From Salvia splendens (taxonomy: Eukaryota > Streptophyta > Magnoliopsida > Lamiales > Lamiaceae), in contig NC_056037.1 of assembly GCF_004379255.2 (NCBI RefSeq), positions 33,701,012-33,765,011 of the forward strand: a stretch of 64,000 nt of DNA, given 5' to 3'. Under the pieces are notes generated by a model. It ran no database searches. It saw only the letters and a program-made list of their open reading frames with translations, and was not told the DNA's origin. Below, piece after piece: positions 21,464 to 33,102 of the stretch (within the stretch, counting starts at the first letter, position 1; every line of letters begins with the position of its first letter). Position numbers and translations under genes: made by a program.

Positions 21464-24302
21464 TGTAGCACTCCGGAAAATTTTGACTTTTTTAAAAATT
21501 TTTAATTTGATGGCTTATTTTCGTTTTATTAATGTGGATGTTGATTTGGAAATGCATTTTTGGGAATTGATTTTTATTTGGTTGTGTTAACGATGTGAAA
21601 TTAATAGTTGAGAGTTATGTTGAATAATATGATATGTTTTCCAATGGGGGATTTAATTAAGTGGGATCATGCATATATTTCTAGCCAAATTATTTGGAAT
21701 TTTTGGTCTTCCTACCCATTGGAAATAATACTTTCTTTCTTGAATTTAATTAATTGCTTTGGGATATTTATTCAAATTAAATTCAAACCAAATTATCCCT
21801 ATGTCATTCTACATAATTTTTGCCCATATGCCTTTCAATTACTTGTGGGATTAATTTATTTGTTACCTATTTTATGGGAGTCTTTTCCTACAAGAAATTA
21901 CCAATTTAAATCCTATTCCTATTTAATTGAGGATTTAAATATTTTTTTAAAAATACTCCCCTAGTACACGTCCCTTTTCCCTATTTTTACTCCACAATTT
22001 TTTTTTTATTTTTATTTTTGTTTATTTAAGTGGGTAATTAATCCTAGAATATAAAAAGGGAGAAACCCAAACCCTAGCCCCATTATTTCAACGCCTTTTT
22101 CTCTCCCTCATCTCCCTCCCACACGCCTTTTTCCCTCTTCCCCACCAATCATTCACAAATTCTTCAATCTTGCATCGTTTTGGAGTTGGAAACTCAATAA
22201 TCGTTGAAGAATCGAGCCATTCGTTGCCTCTACCGATTATTTTTCAAGAGAAAGGTACACTTTGATTCATCTTTCTCCTTCTTACCATTGAATCCTTGTT
22301 CATGATTCCCTCATGCATATAGTGAGTGTAGAAGATCTAAGAATTAATCGGGTGGGATGGATGGTTACATGAGAAAATATATGTGTAAGCGTTTATTGAT
22401 GTGTATGAATGAACTTGTGGATGATCGTTGGTGAATGATATGTGAACATATGAGAACATGGTTGTGATGTCTTTTTGAAGCATGATTATGTGTTGGAAAC
22501 ATGAATAAATGGGTTTAGATGAATGATAGATAAACCCTAATTTGAATTTGTGAAGCATGAAAACTGTGGTGTTCGAACAGTAGATTTCGACGTGTGTTTG
22601 ACCAAACAAACAATCTTATTTTGGCACGAATTTTTAACTGATTAAAATTTGAGATGTCTTCTGTGTTGTGTATAGATTTTAGCCTCTTTTGACGAAAGAT
22701 GAATTTTTAATGAATTTTTGAAGTTAACTGCGCAGTTCTGTCAGAATTTGTATTCTCGTCCAGTGAGTTTCGTTTTTGATTTTACCGACCTAAAGATGTG
22801 ATTTTGATGTGAAATTTTAACTGGATGATCTTTGATGTGTCTACCGTGTTGTGGTAAAATTTCAGCCCCATTGAAGGTCGGATGAATTTTTAATGATTTT
22901 TACAAAACGATTGCGCAGTTCTGCCAGATTTCTGTCATGTTAAAATAATACTTGTTGTCAAGTTTGAATGAATTACATGATGCATGTGTGATTAAGGAAC
23001 GTATCTTATTGAGTGGTTATGTGTTATACGTTGAGGTGTACTATGGGGTGTTTCCTTATGTTGATGAACGTTTGGGATGTGCAATTTAAGAAAACGATGA
23101 AAGGAATGATATGACATGCATGATAAATTGTATTGATAGAAGGCTGATTGTGTTGTATTATGTGGTTATGATGTTGATAAGGGTTGTTGTGCGTACGTGG
23201 GTACGAAGAGCAAGGATTTCAATAAAGTTGTTAACCGTGTTTGTAAGCAATCGAGATGGGCTTTCTTTAACTAAACTCTTTTATTTTTCCAAAGTATGAT
23301 TGTGGAGCTATAAGGGTGGTTTAAAGTGTTATGTCATGCCGTGATTGTTTTGATGTTGAGATTGTTGCATGATGCCTAGTTCGTTTGAGCTTGCTCCGTT
23401 AGGCTATAGGGCTAAGTTGAGATTGTGTTTGATGCCTAGTTTGTGAGTTCGCTCCATTAGGCTATAGGGCTATGATAAACGAATTTGGGTCTGAGTAGGG
23501 CCGCAAACCCTATCAGGCTGTGTACACAGGTGGGATCGGGAGCCGTCCTTGCAAGTAGGCCGGTCTCGTGGGCGAATAGTGTGGCCACACTTTCGTCGCA
23601 CTATGGTAAGAAGATGTGATTGTTTGATTGATTGATGAGAAAGTGAGGAGATTGTTTTGTCTGGCCAGACTATGAAAATGTTTTTGTGTTCTCGTGATAT
23701 TTTCTTAACTACATGTAAAACTCGAGTTCACTGGTATGGATGACATAACTGTTATAAAATGTTTTCGGCATGAGCCCATTGGGTACAACAAGTACTCAGC
23801 CCTGCATATTATTTTTCTTTATGTGCAGGTTGAGCGGGATGTTGCGGAGGATGTTGAGTTGGCCTAAGAACTTAGGATGCGATGTGTCTCCATACATAGG
23901 CGTTATCCTTGACTCTCTATTTGAACCTTATTTCCGCTGCTATGTCTTGAACTATGTTCCAACACTTTAATCTTTTCCGTACTGTGTTTGAGTATGTTTG
24001 GTTGTGTTAGGTTTTAAACGAGTTTTACAATGTTACTGGAAAATGATGTTTCCCGCGAAGTAAACTATATGTTTTTCTTAGAAGTTGATTGGGTTTTAAT
24101 AATTAATTTTCCTCCGCTGCTTTCTTTTAAAGGTATTTATTATGAGTCGTTTTTATTTAATAGAAAAGTTATAACTTTAAACTTCTTTAAACCAAAATGT
24201 TTTTCATCCTTTAAGTTAATTAAGTTTTCAAAAAAAGCTACCCTTGTATGTTGTATCACGATCGCCGCGTTTGTAGTACCCCTAGTATGGGCGGTCGTGA
24301 CA
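21464..24302 (+). mobile_element. Large solo LTR, Ty3/Gypsy-like
   Basis: The element starts TGTAGCACTCCGG and ends GGGCGGTCGTGACA, the TG...CA ends common in plant Gypsy LTRs. It is flanked by a near-perfect 5-bp duplication (TATTG at 21459-21463, TCTTG at 24303-24307). It is 2,839 bp with no polymerase genes and no second LTR copy in the window. A TATA box (AATATAAAAAGGGAG, about 22049-22063) followed by leader-like sequence suggests the LTR promoter. Two internal duplications are visible: GCGCAGTTCTG(T/C)CAGA near 22729 and 22913, and a 60-bp GATGCCTAGTT...GGCTATAGGGCTA unit at about 23371-23472. Confidence 0.75.
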
Positions 24303-24354
24303 TCTTGTATAGAATGTGTATTAGAGTATGTGACAATCTTTAAAGGGTTAATGA

Positions 24355-26270
24355 GGCCACCCGCAACGCGTGACGCGGGTGGCCCAGAACCCGTCATGCA
24401 GGGACGGGACGGCAGCGCGACGCGTTGCGGCGCCCCGTCTCGTCCCCAGCCCGTCACCATCTCGTCACGAAACCCGTTCCACCGGGACGTAATGCGGGAC
24501 AGCTCGCCACGCGCCGCGGTTGTGTGGCGCGCTCCCAGGCCATCCGTGACGCCCACTCGCGGGCCGGCGAGTGGGCGTCGTCACGCTGACGCAATAATCA
24601 ATTTTTTTATAAAAAATTGAATTAAATAAAAAAATTAAAAAAGTGAAACGGTAATGTTACCGTTTAAAAGAGCCGTTTTCATTTTTATTTATTTTTTAAT
24701 AATTTTTAGTCTATAAATACTCCTAATTTATCCTAATTTCACACACAACTACACATCTATTCTTCCAAATTCATTTTCATTTCCTCTTCAATTTTCATCT
24801 AACATCTAATCACAAAATGTCCGGCGACGGAAACTCTGACGGTGGCGGCTCCGGGGCGTGGGATCTCAACGCGTTCGGCGACTGGGGAACATGTACAACA
24901 CATTGGGTGGTTCCGGTTCGTCGACGCCGGGTTCGGGCACGCCGGGGGGTTACCAACCACCCAATTTTGATGTTGATGCATACGCCCATCCCTCCGCCCC
25001 GCGGTATTCGCAGGGATTCTCCCAGACTCAGGAGGATTATCCGGTTCAACCCACCCCGGAAGAAGGCCAAGGCGGGGGAGGAGGCCGAGGCGGGGGAGGC
25101 TCCAGGGCGGAGGCGGAGGAGGAGGATCTAGGCCGGCATCTGTACGGCCCCAAAGAAACACTGGCGGTGTACAACGCATGGATCAGCGTCTCGTACGATC
25201 CCATCGTCGGGAATCAACAACCCCGGAAGTGCTTCTGGGAAAATGTCACCGAGACCTACCACGAGATTAAGCCGAAAAAGACCCGCCGCACATATAAGAT
25301 GCTCCGCGCTCACTTTGACCGAGTCGACGGAGAGGTCAAACGATTCTGCGGCATTTACAAGAATGAAGCGGCTCAGAACCATAGCGGAGCCACGGGAGCC
25401 GACATTCTGAGGTCGGCTTTGCGGGTCTACTACGAAGACACCGACAAACATTTCAAATATGCCGATGTTTGGGAGGTCGTCAGGGACGAGGAAAGGTGGG
25501 CCGGCGGTGTGCGGTCCAGCTCGGACTCGACCTCGAAGCGCACGAAGCACACGACGAGTGGACAATACTCGTCTGGTGAGGGCGGTTCGGGCATCGGGCC
25601 ACAAAAGTTTGCCTCGCAGGAGGAAGAGACTCCGGCAGACGATGCCGGGGGGTACTCCCGTGGGCGCTGTCGGCCGCAAGGGAGAAATGCGGCGAATGCG
25701 GCTAGAGGGAGGAGGGACCGAGCCGAATCAAGCCAGGCGGGCTCGGGGGGACCCTCGAACTCCCTTATGTCCATGTGCATGACCGCCACAATGGCGGACA
25801 CTTCTCGCTTTACGCTCACCCAATACGAAGCCTGGCTTAACAGAGTCCTGTTTATGGCGGCACAACTTGGTATCCCGCCTCCAAGTGGCCTCAGGGCACC
25901 TCCACCGCCTTCGGAGGATGATTCAACGGCGAAATAGTTTTTTTTATATTCTATAAAATTGTATTTTAAATTATGTCATTTTTATTTTTTTAGGATTTTA
26001 ATTATGTCTTTTTTTATTTTTTGAATTTTAAGTTGTATTTTTATTTTATGTTGCAATGTTATTTTATTTTTAATGAAGTGTGTTTTTTATTATTTGAATT
26101 TGGTGGGAAAAAAATAAAAAAATGAAATTGAATGAATAGTAATTTAAGGAATGAAGGGTTGCAGGTTCCGTCGCTTAATTAAGGGATGGAGTAAAAAAGT
26201 ACAGTGAGGCCCGCAAATAGTATTTTAAGGACGGTTAATGGAGGGTATAGTGATAATGTTGTGGATGACC
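24355..26270 (+). mobile_element. PIF/Harbinger-type element B, ORF1 only
   Basis: The ends are GGCCACCCGCAACG (left) and GGTCATCCACAACA (right, minus strand), differing only by transitions. The flanks are TGA (24352-24354) and TAA (26271-26273), a once-mutated 3-bp duplication. It has the same layout as element A: GC-rich subterminal repeats rich in CCCGTC/CGTCAC, a promoter with TATA (TATAAATACTC, about 24713), ORF1, and a T-rich 3' end. No transposase is present. It begins 52 bp after the solo LTR. Confidence 0.85.
24817..25937 (+). pseudogene. Harbinger ORF1 (Myb/SANT-like protein), one frameshift
   Basis: Translation starts at ATG 24817 (MSGDGNSDGGGSGAWDLN). A one-base loss relative to copy A near 24885 shifts it, and the frame 24858-25937 then stays open to the stop. 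Its landmarks are a Gly/Pro-rich N-terminal region, VYNAWISVSYDPIVGNQQ, RKCFWENVTETYHEIKP, HFDRVDGEVKRFCGIYKN, GADILRSALRVYYEDTDKHF and VWEVVRDEERW. A linker KRTKHTTSGQYSSGEGG and a helix with TATMADTSRFTLTQYEAW follow. This is the best preserved ORF1 in the window, about 370 residues with a single lesion. It is inferred to be a DNA-binding partner of a Harbinger transposase. Confidence 0.8.
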
Positions 26271-26443
26271 TAAGTTATAATAGCTAGCAGTCACGATTAT
26301 ATTTGTTACTAAGCACTTTAAGCAAACAAAAATAAATTACACACCAAATTCTTAAGTTTGAAGAGAAATTGGAACTTAAATTTTGTAATTATTAATAATT
26401 GTGAAATTAAAATCCATTAGATCATAAACTTCATTCTACATTA

Positions 26444-27261
26444 GACCATCCACAGTTGTGCAAAATTCCCGGTGGAATTCCCTGCAGAATTCCCAAAAAG
26501 ACTTCCTGCCACGTCATAAGGAATTCCCACTGCACAGTGGCGGAATTCCCTGCGGAATTCCCACAATTAAAAAAATTCACAAATTCACAAATTAAACAAT
26601 TTCCGAAAGTAAGAAATTTACGGAATTAAATAGTCGACACAAATAGGGAAAAATATTCCATTAATAAAAAAAAGAAAAGTACATTTCACCAAATTAAAAA
26701 AATACATTTCAATAATGCTTCACCCCCACATCAACGACGACCCTTCCGCTGCCATACTTATTCAATAATATCGTTCTGAAGTCGGACATGGGCTTGTTTT
26801 TGGCGCATGTCGGTGAATGCAAAGACTCGATCGACATCGTCGTGGGGTATCCCCATGCAGCATCAGCGTCCTCGTTGGTCCACTCAGTCAGTGCTGGACC
26901 TTCATCTTCGACAATCATATTGTGCATGATAATACATGTGTACATGATGTCGGCGATGCTGTCAACATACCACAGCCGTGCGAGACCCTTCACTGTCGGC
27001 GAATGAAATGAAGTTCAACGGGATGTATATATAGGAACCAAAAAAAATATTTAATGCATTAAACGGGAATTCTGCGGGCGTCAACGCAATGGCGGACGTC
27101 CGCGCAGAATTCCCCGCGGAATTCCGCCGATAGCCGCGGAACTGCGAATTCCTTCGCGGAATTCCGTATCCGTGGAAGGGACGCGCAATGGCGGACGTCC
27201 GCCACGGAATTCCCGCACGCCGGTGGGAATTCTGCGTGGACGTCCGCTGTTGCGGATGCTC
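26444..27261 (-). mobile_element. PIF/Harbinger-type element D, deleted, beside the cytochrome c promoter
   Basis: The left end is GACCATCCACAGTTGTG preceded by TTA. The right end, read on the minus strand, is GAGCATCCGCAACAGCGG, but no clean duplication follows it, so the right border is approximate. Both subterminal parts are full of GGAATTC/GAATTCC motifs, many in inverted order. The middle keeps only the 3' part of a transposase on the minus strand. The element ends about 150 bp before the cytochrome c start codon. Confidence 0.65.
26709..26993 (-). pseudogene. C-terminal remnant of a Harbinger transposase
   Basis: The 94-aa minus-strand frame reads GLARLWYVDSIADIMYTCII followed by MHNMIVEDEGPALTEW. 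This matches the segment after the catalytic Glu in element C (VIADVMYTCIILHNMIVEHE). The catalytic part is missing, so the remnant is inactive. The frame runs off its 5' side into element non-coding sequence. Confidence 0.7.
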
Positions 27262-27412
27262 GCTTCTCCATGAATCCCTCCACACTTGTCTGTCCCCATT
27301 GATTTCTTTATTTTTTATATTCAGAATTAGCTACATATTGCTTGAGATTTGTTAGGCGGTTGCACAGAAAAAAGCAATAACAAAAGGAAAGAGCGATTGC
27401 TGAATCGTTTGA

Positions 27413-28857
27413 ATGGCGACGTTCAGCGAAGCACCGGCTGGCGACGCGAAATCCGGCGAGAAGATCTTCAAAACTAAGTGCGCGCAGTGCCACACCGCCG
27501 AGAAAGGCGCCGGCCACAAACAAGGTTTCTCGTTCCACGCTTGCTTCATTAATTCTCATCTGTATTTGCATGCTGCTTATTCCTTTTTTTTGTTCATGAA
27601 TCATGATACACAATATATCATCAAATGTATGTATTATGTGTATGTGATAACCTAGATTATATTCGTGTAGTATCAAGCCAGGGTCTCTGTTCAGAGTTCT
27701 TCTCAATCTTTTTAAATCTAATGAATCGTTACTATTTTTTCCCCATTTTCTTCTATGGACTTGTCGTTCAATCGTAATGTGTCTCGAATTGATTCGCATC
27801 GCTGACCTCTGTGGAGATCTATTTCCAGTTTCCATATAATTCGATTTGATGATTCAGTATTCTCATTTCGTATGTATGGAATGAGATCTGCGTTTCTCTG
27901 CCCTTCTTCTTCTATGATTGTACTCCATTCCCGCGTTTGTTCTGAAATTCAGATTTCTACATCGAATATCCCTGTAATCCAATAGAATTTGACATGGTAA
28001 GATCGTTTATATTTGCGGAATTTTAAAAGTGCGTCATATTACATATATATGTGAAAATATGGGCGATGATGGCTGTGGTTCACTGGTTTTTGTACGGTTT
28101 GTCATTGATGTAACGTTGTGATCTTGCATAATCATAAGCCGGCCACATATATATGCTTATTGGTAGAAGATTTACGCATATTGACCACCCGTTGGCATTC
28201 TCCAGGTCCTAACTTGAATGGCCTCTTTGGAAGACAATCTGGCACAACCCCCGGTTATTCTTACTCGGCTGCAAACAAGAACATGGCTGTGACCTGGGGA
28301 GAGAACACACTTTATGACTACTTGCTAAATCCAAAGAAGGTATAAACACATTTGTGATGTGTTTTTTGTTTAGTAACTGAGGGATTTACTTAATATATGA
28401 CACTACTCTTTCCTAAAGTATATGGTGTCCAGTCTTGCTCCTCATCATGTTGCAAACGAAACTATGTTTTACGCCTATGACTACCATGTATATATGTAAT
28501 CTTTTACTTCTTACAAAGAGGTTGATTCTTCCTGTAGTTGCATGAAATAGTGCAGCCTAGTTTCATTATGGCTGTAATTCCTTACTTGCCAGAGATGCAA
28601 AAAGATTAAATGTCTGCAGTTTTAGCTGTTGCTTAGCTTCAATCTTTGGTGTTCTTGTTTGATATATATCAAAATCATCATCAAACAGTAATCCTTGGAT
28701 TTTTACCGGATTAGCTAATGTGATCTTACATTAAACTCCTTGCTGATCTTGATGATTAATGCAGTACATTCCTGGAACTAAGATGGTTTTCCCTGGATTG
28801 AAGAAACCTCTAGAGCGTGCAGATCTGATTGCATATCTCAAGGAGGCTACTGCTTGA
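27413..28857 (+). CDS. CYTC: Cytochrome c (mitochondrial electron carrier)
   Basis: Three exons, 27413-27524, 28206-28339 and 28765-28857, join in frame to 112 residues, the normal plant length. The haem-attachment motif CAQCH is at residues 23-27, with His27 an axial ligand. The second ligand is Met89 in [29 protein letters not shown] and [18 protein letters not shown] are conserved. The protein carries electrons from complex III to complex IV in the intermembrane space and reaches mitochondria without a cleaved presequence. Plants have one or two such genes. The start follows a short purine-rich leader. A Harbinger remnant ends about 150 bp upstream, so it lies in the proximal promoter or 5'UTR. 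Confidence 0.96.
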
Positions 28858-30220
28858 GAACTCAGAGCTAGTTTCCTGATAAGCTAAGAGATACATAAAT
28901 TGTCTTTTTTTTCAAGACGAATTAAGTAGTTAGATGCTTTGGTAGATAAGAGCATCATATTTCTACATTGCTTTCTTCTACATATTGTTCATCTGGATCC
29001 ATTGGCGGACATCCATAGGAAAATTATGATCTCGAAATTTAGAATATGTAGCCTCTATTAAAACAATTTTTCTGTGTTCGGCCATTTATGACATTGAAAT
29101 ATGATCATATGACTTACTTTGAAATTTTAATTAAACGTATGATTTTGTTTCAAAATATTCAAAGATAAGTTCAGTTTCATGTATGGTAGTAGTAATTTGT
29201 ATCCATTAAGCACAAACTTTCATTTTTTGAATGTTCATTTTGAATGTTCGTTTTGATTGTTCAAAAAATGTCAACCGGTATTTAAACATACGAATGTTCA
29301 TTTGTGTTTATATTTTTTGTTGACATCATTTTGTCATGTTAACGTCAAATCTTGAAATATAATGGTCTAGATTTTAATTTGTAATTTCAGGATAGATACC
29401 ATTTGCAGTATAGTAGGACCCTATACTATAAGGAGTATATAAATATATTTGGACTTTGGATTACTTCAGATTGCAAAATATCTGATTCGAACATCCTAAG
29501 TATTAAATTTTGGTTTGGTATGATTCGGTTCGAATCATATTCCGAATTTTTGAATATTTCACTCACCTCTATATATATCTCAGTCATTATAATCTATGTT
29601 ATGCTGCTCAATAATAATCGAGATAATTTAAAATAAAATTGACATGAGTCTACTAAAATATTGTAACATTGTTGCAAGATTAATGTAGAATTTATTACTC
29701 CATGTGAAATAAATTTGTCATATGTTTGGGTTCATGCCAATTCTATAGTGTTATGTGACTATTCATGTTATATAATTTCAACTGTAACTCAAAACTTTCG
29801 TATTTCACGCTAAACTGTCGGGCCAATTGGCTCAATTTTTTAAATATATTTCTTCAGGTAAATTTATATCTATAGTAGTAAATGAATACATGTACAAATG
29901 TATGTTTTATATTAACTCAAAACTAATGGAGAACTGTAACTCACAGATTTATGAGAATATATTATTTCATAAATAATAATTATATTTGAATTTATATGTA
30001 TATTTTTTTATGGTAAGTATAAAGATAAAATAAAAAATACACCGAGTATGAATTTCAAATAATAATTTAAAATATATTTTCACTTGCACATAATAAAAAA
30101 TTACTTGAATTGACTTTTAAAAGTTTTAAAAATAATAATAATTCTCTTATTTTGGACCAGTCTTATGAGATTCGGATTAATTTTGGATCCATCCTGTCAC
30201 ATTGCATGCTATTCGATTTA
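28858..30220. other. Intergenic, AT-rich
   Basis: No gene is seen over 1.36 kb. The first 100-150 bp is probably the cytochrome c 3'UTR. The rest is AT-rich, with a local repeat of GAATGTTCATTT/GAATGTTCGTTT at about 29229-29302. Confidence 0.5.
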
Positions 30221-30558
30221 GAGCATCCACTATAGGGGCAGTGCGCCGGCCGCCTTCGAATCGCCGTCGCCGCACCTACCTATAGCGCGGGAAGCGTCCG
30301 CCACGAGGCAGACACATTTTTTGGGGCGGAAGGCCCATCGGCGAGAAGGCGTCGAGGACGCGCCGGGCGTGCTTCGCCGCTCCGATAGGCACGCTGACCT
30401 ATAGTGCCCCGGTCATCGGTGCGCCGGCAGAGGCCGGACACTTTTTTTTAAAATTATTTTTGAAAATTTTATTATAAATGACACTCCTCCACACACATCT
30501 TCACACACTCTTCAGACTCCATCCATTCATCCACTCTCAAAATTTTCACTATCTAAAA

Positions 30559-32400
30559 ATGCACGGTGGAAACGACGAATCACCCGGCTCTGACGAATCG
30601 GGATATGACGACTATCCTCCTTCCCGGCCGCGAGGATCAAGTCAAACTCCCCCTATTCAGAGGAATTTGGGTCGCTCGGCATTTGGAGATTATAGACCCA
30701 GCATGGACGCTCTTAACCAACCGCGACCAGAGACTCCTTTCCAATCCAGTCAATCTCCTTTCACCGATGCAGATATATTCGCACTAGAGCAAATGATGGG
30801 TTGTTTGAGTCCGGGATTACCGGATACTCCGCCAGCCCGTGTGAATACGCCCGTTCCGACGAGAGCTGGAGGGTTCGGTGGGGCGGGTGGAAGCAGCGAC
30901 GGCAGCGGCAGCGGCAGGAGAGGAGGCGGTAGCGGCAGCGGCGGTAGCGGCGAGGCAACGGGGGCCAGCGGTAAACGGTCCACGCACTAAACCAAAGCAG
31001 AGTCCATTGCTGTGGCGAGTGCGTGGGATGCCGTCACATCGGACCTGGTTGGGGTTTGAGGGATACGCGCAGATGGATCAAGTTATATGGAAAAATAACC
31101 GAACCGAGTGGATCAGTTAGTAAATCAAGAAGATCCTTTTAATGGCACCGCATCCTCTATTTATAAGCTCCTCGGAGCAATCTCCAGCTAGGATAACAAC
31201 TTTGGCAGCGAATATTCGTCCTTGCTGGGATTGAGCACCTCATCCCAGCAGTTCTTCAATAACGGAATGGGGATTCGGCTTTGTCCTTGCTTCTTACGCA
31301 TCAACACGTGCCCCCTTCTAGAATGCAGTACTTGATGATCGCCATCCAGCGCATCAGCCCCACGTGTCTTTCTTCTGGAATGCAGTGGTCCCCCGTCTAA
31401 CGGCTTGATTACCCCATTGATCAACCATCCCGATTTTTGGCCTTTTTCGCCTTCTGCGCCAGCTTGATCAGCTTGGACTTGTTGCCTTTGGTCAAGCGGC
31501 ATTCCTGCATAATTAACTCTTGCTTTGCGCGATAAACTGATCAAGTAGCATACATTTTACCCTTAAACCGATGCATGAAATAGGCCATATCAGGACCCCA
31601 TAGTGGGCACCGATCAGACCGAGCCGAGCTTTTGGAAGCGCGTCCTGTTGGCATATAACGAGTTCAAGCCGAGAGGTGCCAAACCGCGTGACCCGGAACA
31701 GCTCTGCAAAAAGTGGTCTAGGATTCAGAGAGCCACCAAGAGGTTTGCGGGCAATACGAGAACAACCTGCTCACTGCTGAGAGTGGCCTAAGCGAAGCCG
31801 AAGTGAAGGCGTTGTCTATGTCCCAATTCAACACGGAAGGCTGGCCGAAGTTCAACTCCTGGGAGGAGTATCTCGTTCTCAAGAACTGCCCGAAATTCAA
31901 GGCCATCTGTGGATGAGAGGAGGACAGGTCCTGGGGCGAAGCGAACTAGACACAACATAGCCGGGGACTACAGCAGCGGCAGCGGTTCGCAATCAATTGA
32001 CCTCAACGACGCCCAAATGGAAGAGCCCTCCGCTACACACTCTAGGCGCCCACGCCCTCCTGGCCAACATGCCTCTATCCGAGGCGCTAGAGTGGCTACA
32101 AGTTCCTCCCGCCTCTCGTCGGCCGCGTCTGGATCGTGCATCTCGCAGCCCGCCCCTATACCGCACTCCGTGGGCACTGGTCCCCACGAGGTCTTGCAGA
32201 GGAACCTTGATGTGCAGTTGATGAAACAACTGCAAGAAAACTGTCATTTCTACGAGACCGCGACCGACCCGATCACCAAGGATATATACTACCCGCTCAT
32301 GTGTCGGATCAAGGATCAGCTAGGGTTGTCTGGGGCTGGGGCAGCGCCGGGGGTGGGGGGCGGAGAAGAGGAGGCGGAATCCGACTCCGCCACCGAGTAG
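30559..32400 (+). pseudogene. Harbinger ORF1, second lineage, interrupted
   Basis: From ATG 30559 (MHGGNDESPGSDESGYDDYP) the frame is open to 30990 through a Ser/Pro-rich region with TDADIFALEQMMGCLSPGLP and a Gly/Ser-rich linker. After an in-frame TAA it continues KAESIAVASAWDAVTSDP and is cut by the solo LTR. The reading resumes IVGTDQTEPSFWKRVLLAYN and KWSRIQRATKRFAG. A frameshift near 31755 leads to GLSEAEVKALSMSQFNTEGW, the frame closes at 32400, and DVQLMKQLQENCHFYETATD precedes the acidic tail. The WKRV...KWSRI block is the SANT/trihelix-like domain. It has at least three lesions. Confidence 0.75.
31046..31592. mobile_element. Solo LTR inserted in element E
   Basis: The LTR is 547 bp, starting TGGTTGGGG and ending CCATATCA, with a perfect 5-bp duplication GGACC (31041-31045 and 31593-31597). 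With one GGACC copy counted, the flanking reading frame joins in phase across a conserved VTSDP/IVGTD. This confirms the borders. TATTTATAAGC near 31159 is a candidate TATA box. No internal region or partner LTR is present, so recombination between LTRs probably removed the rest. Confidence 0.85.
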
Positions 32401-32575
32401 ATGGTGGCAGAGTTTTTATTTGTATTTTTTTAAATGTTCGTTGTATAATTTTACCATTTCCGTAATACAACGAATATTTGGTCCAAATACTTTTTTTTAA
32501 TTATTTACATTCCGATAATTTTAATTAGAATTGAATTAAAATATACAAAAAAGTAAAATAAAATGAAAAGTGGCT

Positions 32576-32610
32576 AAAAAAGTGTCCACTATTGTTGCGG
32601 ACACTTTTTT
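32576..32610. other. Perfect 12-bp hairpin with a T run, subterminal in element E
   Basis: AAAAAAGTGTCC and GGACACTTTTTT are exact inverted repeats separated by an 11-base loop. The position inside the right end of a Harbinger element suggests a subterminal protein-binding repeat or a termination-like fold. Function is unknown. Confidence 0.6.
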
Positions 32611-32696
32611 TGTGAGAGCGGACAAATAAGAAGTGGCTATAGACAAAAAAAAGTAATGGGGCTATTAGAAGTGTCACCGTTGTACCGTGGAGGCTC

Positions 32697-33102
32697 TTTG
32701 AGTAATTTTAATTGCAACTGTAGTATAAATTATTAATGCCATCGCTCCTACTACTAGTACTAGTATTTTAGATTGTTGCGAGATTAAATATTTAAATGTA
32801 CATAGATTAAATATTTACACCATCAAACGTAAGTCTATTCTGGAGCAGAGCCATAGACGGTAGACCCATACATAGATAATCATGATGCTACTATATTCCA
32901 TTGGTATTTGAATTTCTCTCCTCTCTCTCACACACACATATCCTCCTTTTGTGTAGTACTGTGTAAAGCACGCAAGAGGCATGCAGGATCAAAAACCCTC
33001 CAACATTTGAGTCAACTTAGCATCATAAAGTAGTACCTACTAGCTTTTTCTCCAAGGGATTTACGCGGAAAAGAACACGAATTTGCACCAGAAAAAGGGC
33101 TG
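32697..33102. other. Upstream region of the PHD/SWIB/Plus-3 gene
   Basis: No other gene is seen. A CT/CA-rich stretch (TCTCTCCTCTCTCTCACACAC, about 32914-32937) lies roughly 170 bp before the ATG and may be a Y-patch-like core promoter element or leader. No clear TATA box was found. Confidence 0.4.

Larger units (their letters stand above)
30221..32696 (+). mobile_element. PIF/Harbinger-type element E, ORF1 only, split by a solo LTR
   Basis: The left end GAGCATCCACTATAGGGG is preceded by TTA (30218-30220). The right end on the minus strand reads GAGCCTCCACGGTACAACGG and is followed by TTT, a likely mutated duplication. The element carries a different ORF1 lineage from A and B and is interrupted at 31046-31592 by a solo LTR. 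Near the right end is a 12-bp perfect hairpin (32576-32610). Confidence 0.75.

Noticed and set aside
25128..25819. Minus-strand frames of 129-183 aa opposite element B ORF1
   Set aside because: They are antisense shadows of the plus-strand SANT-like protein, with no conserved features.
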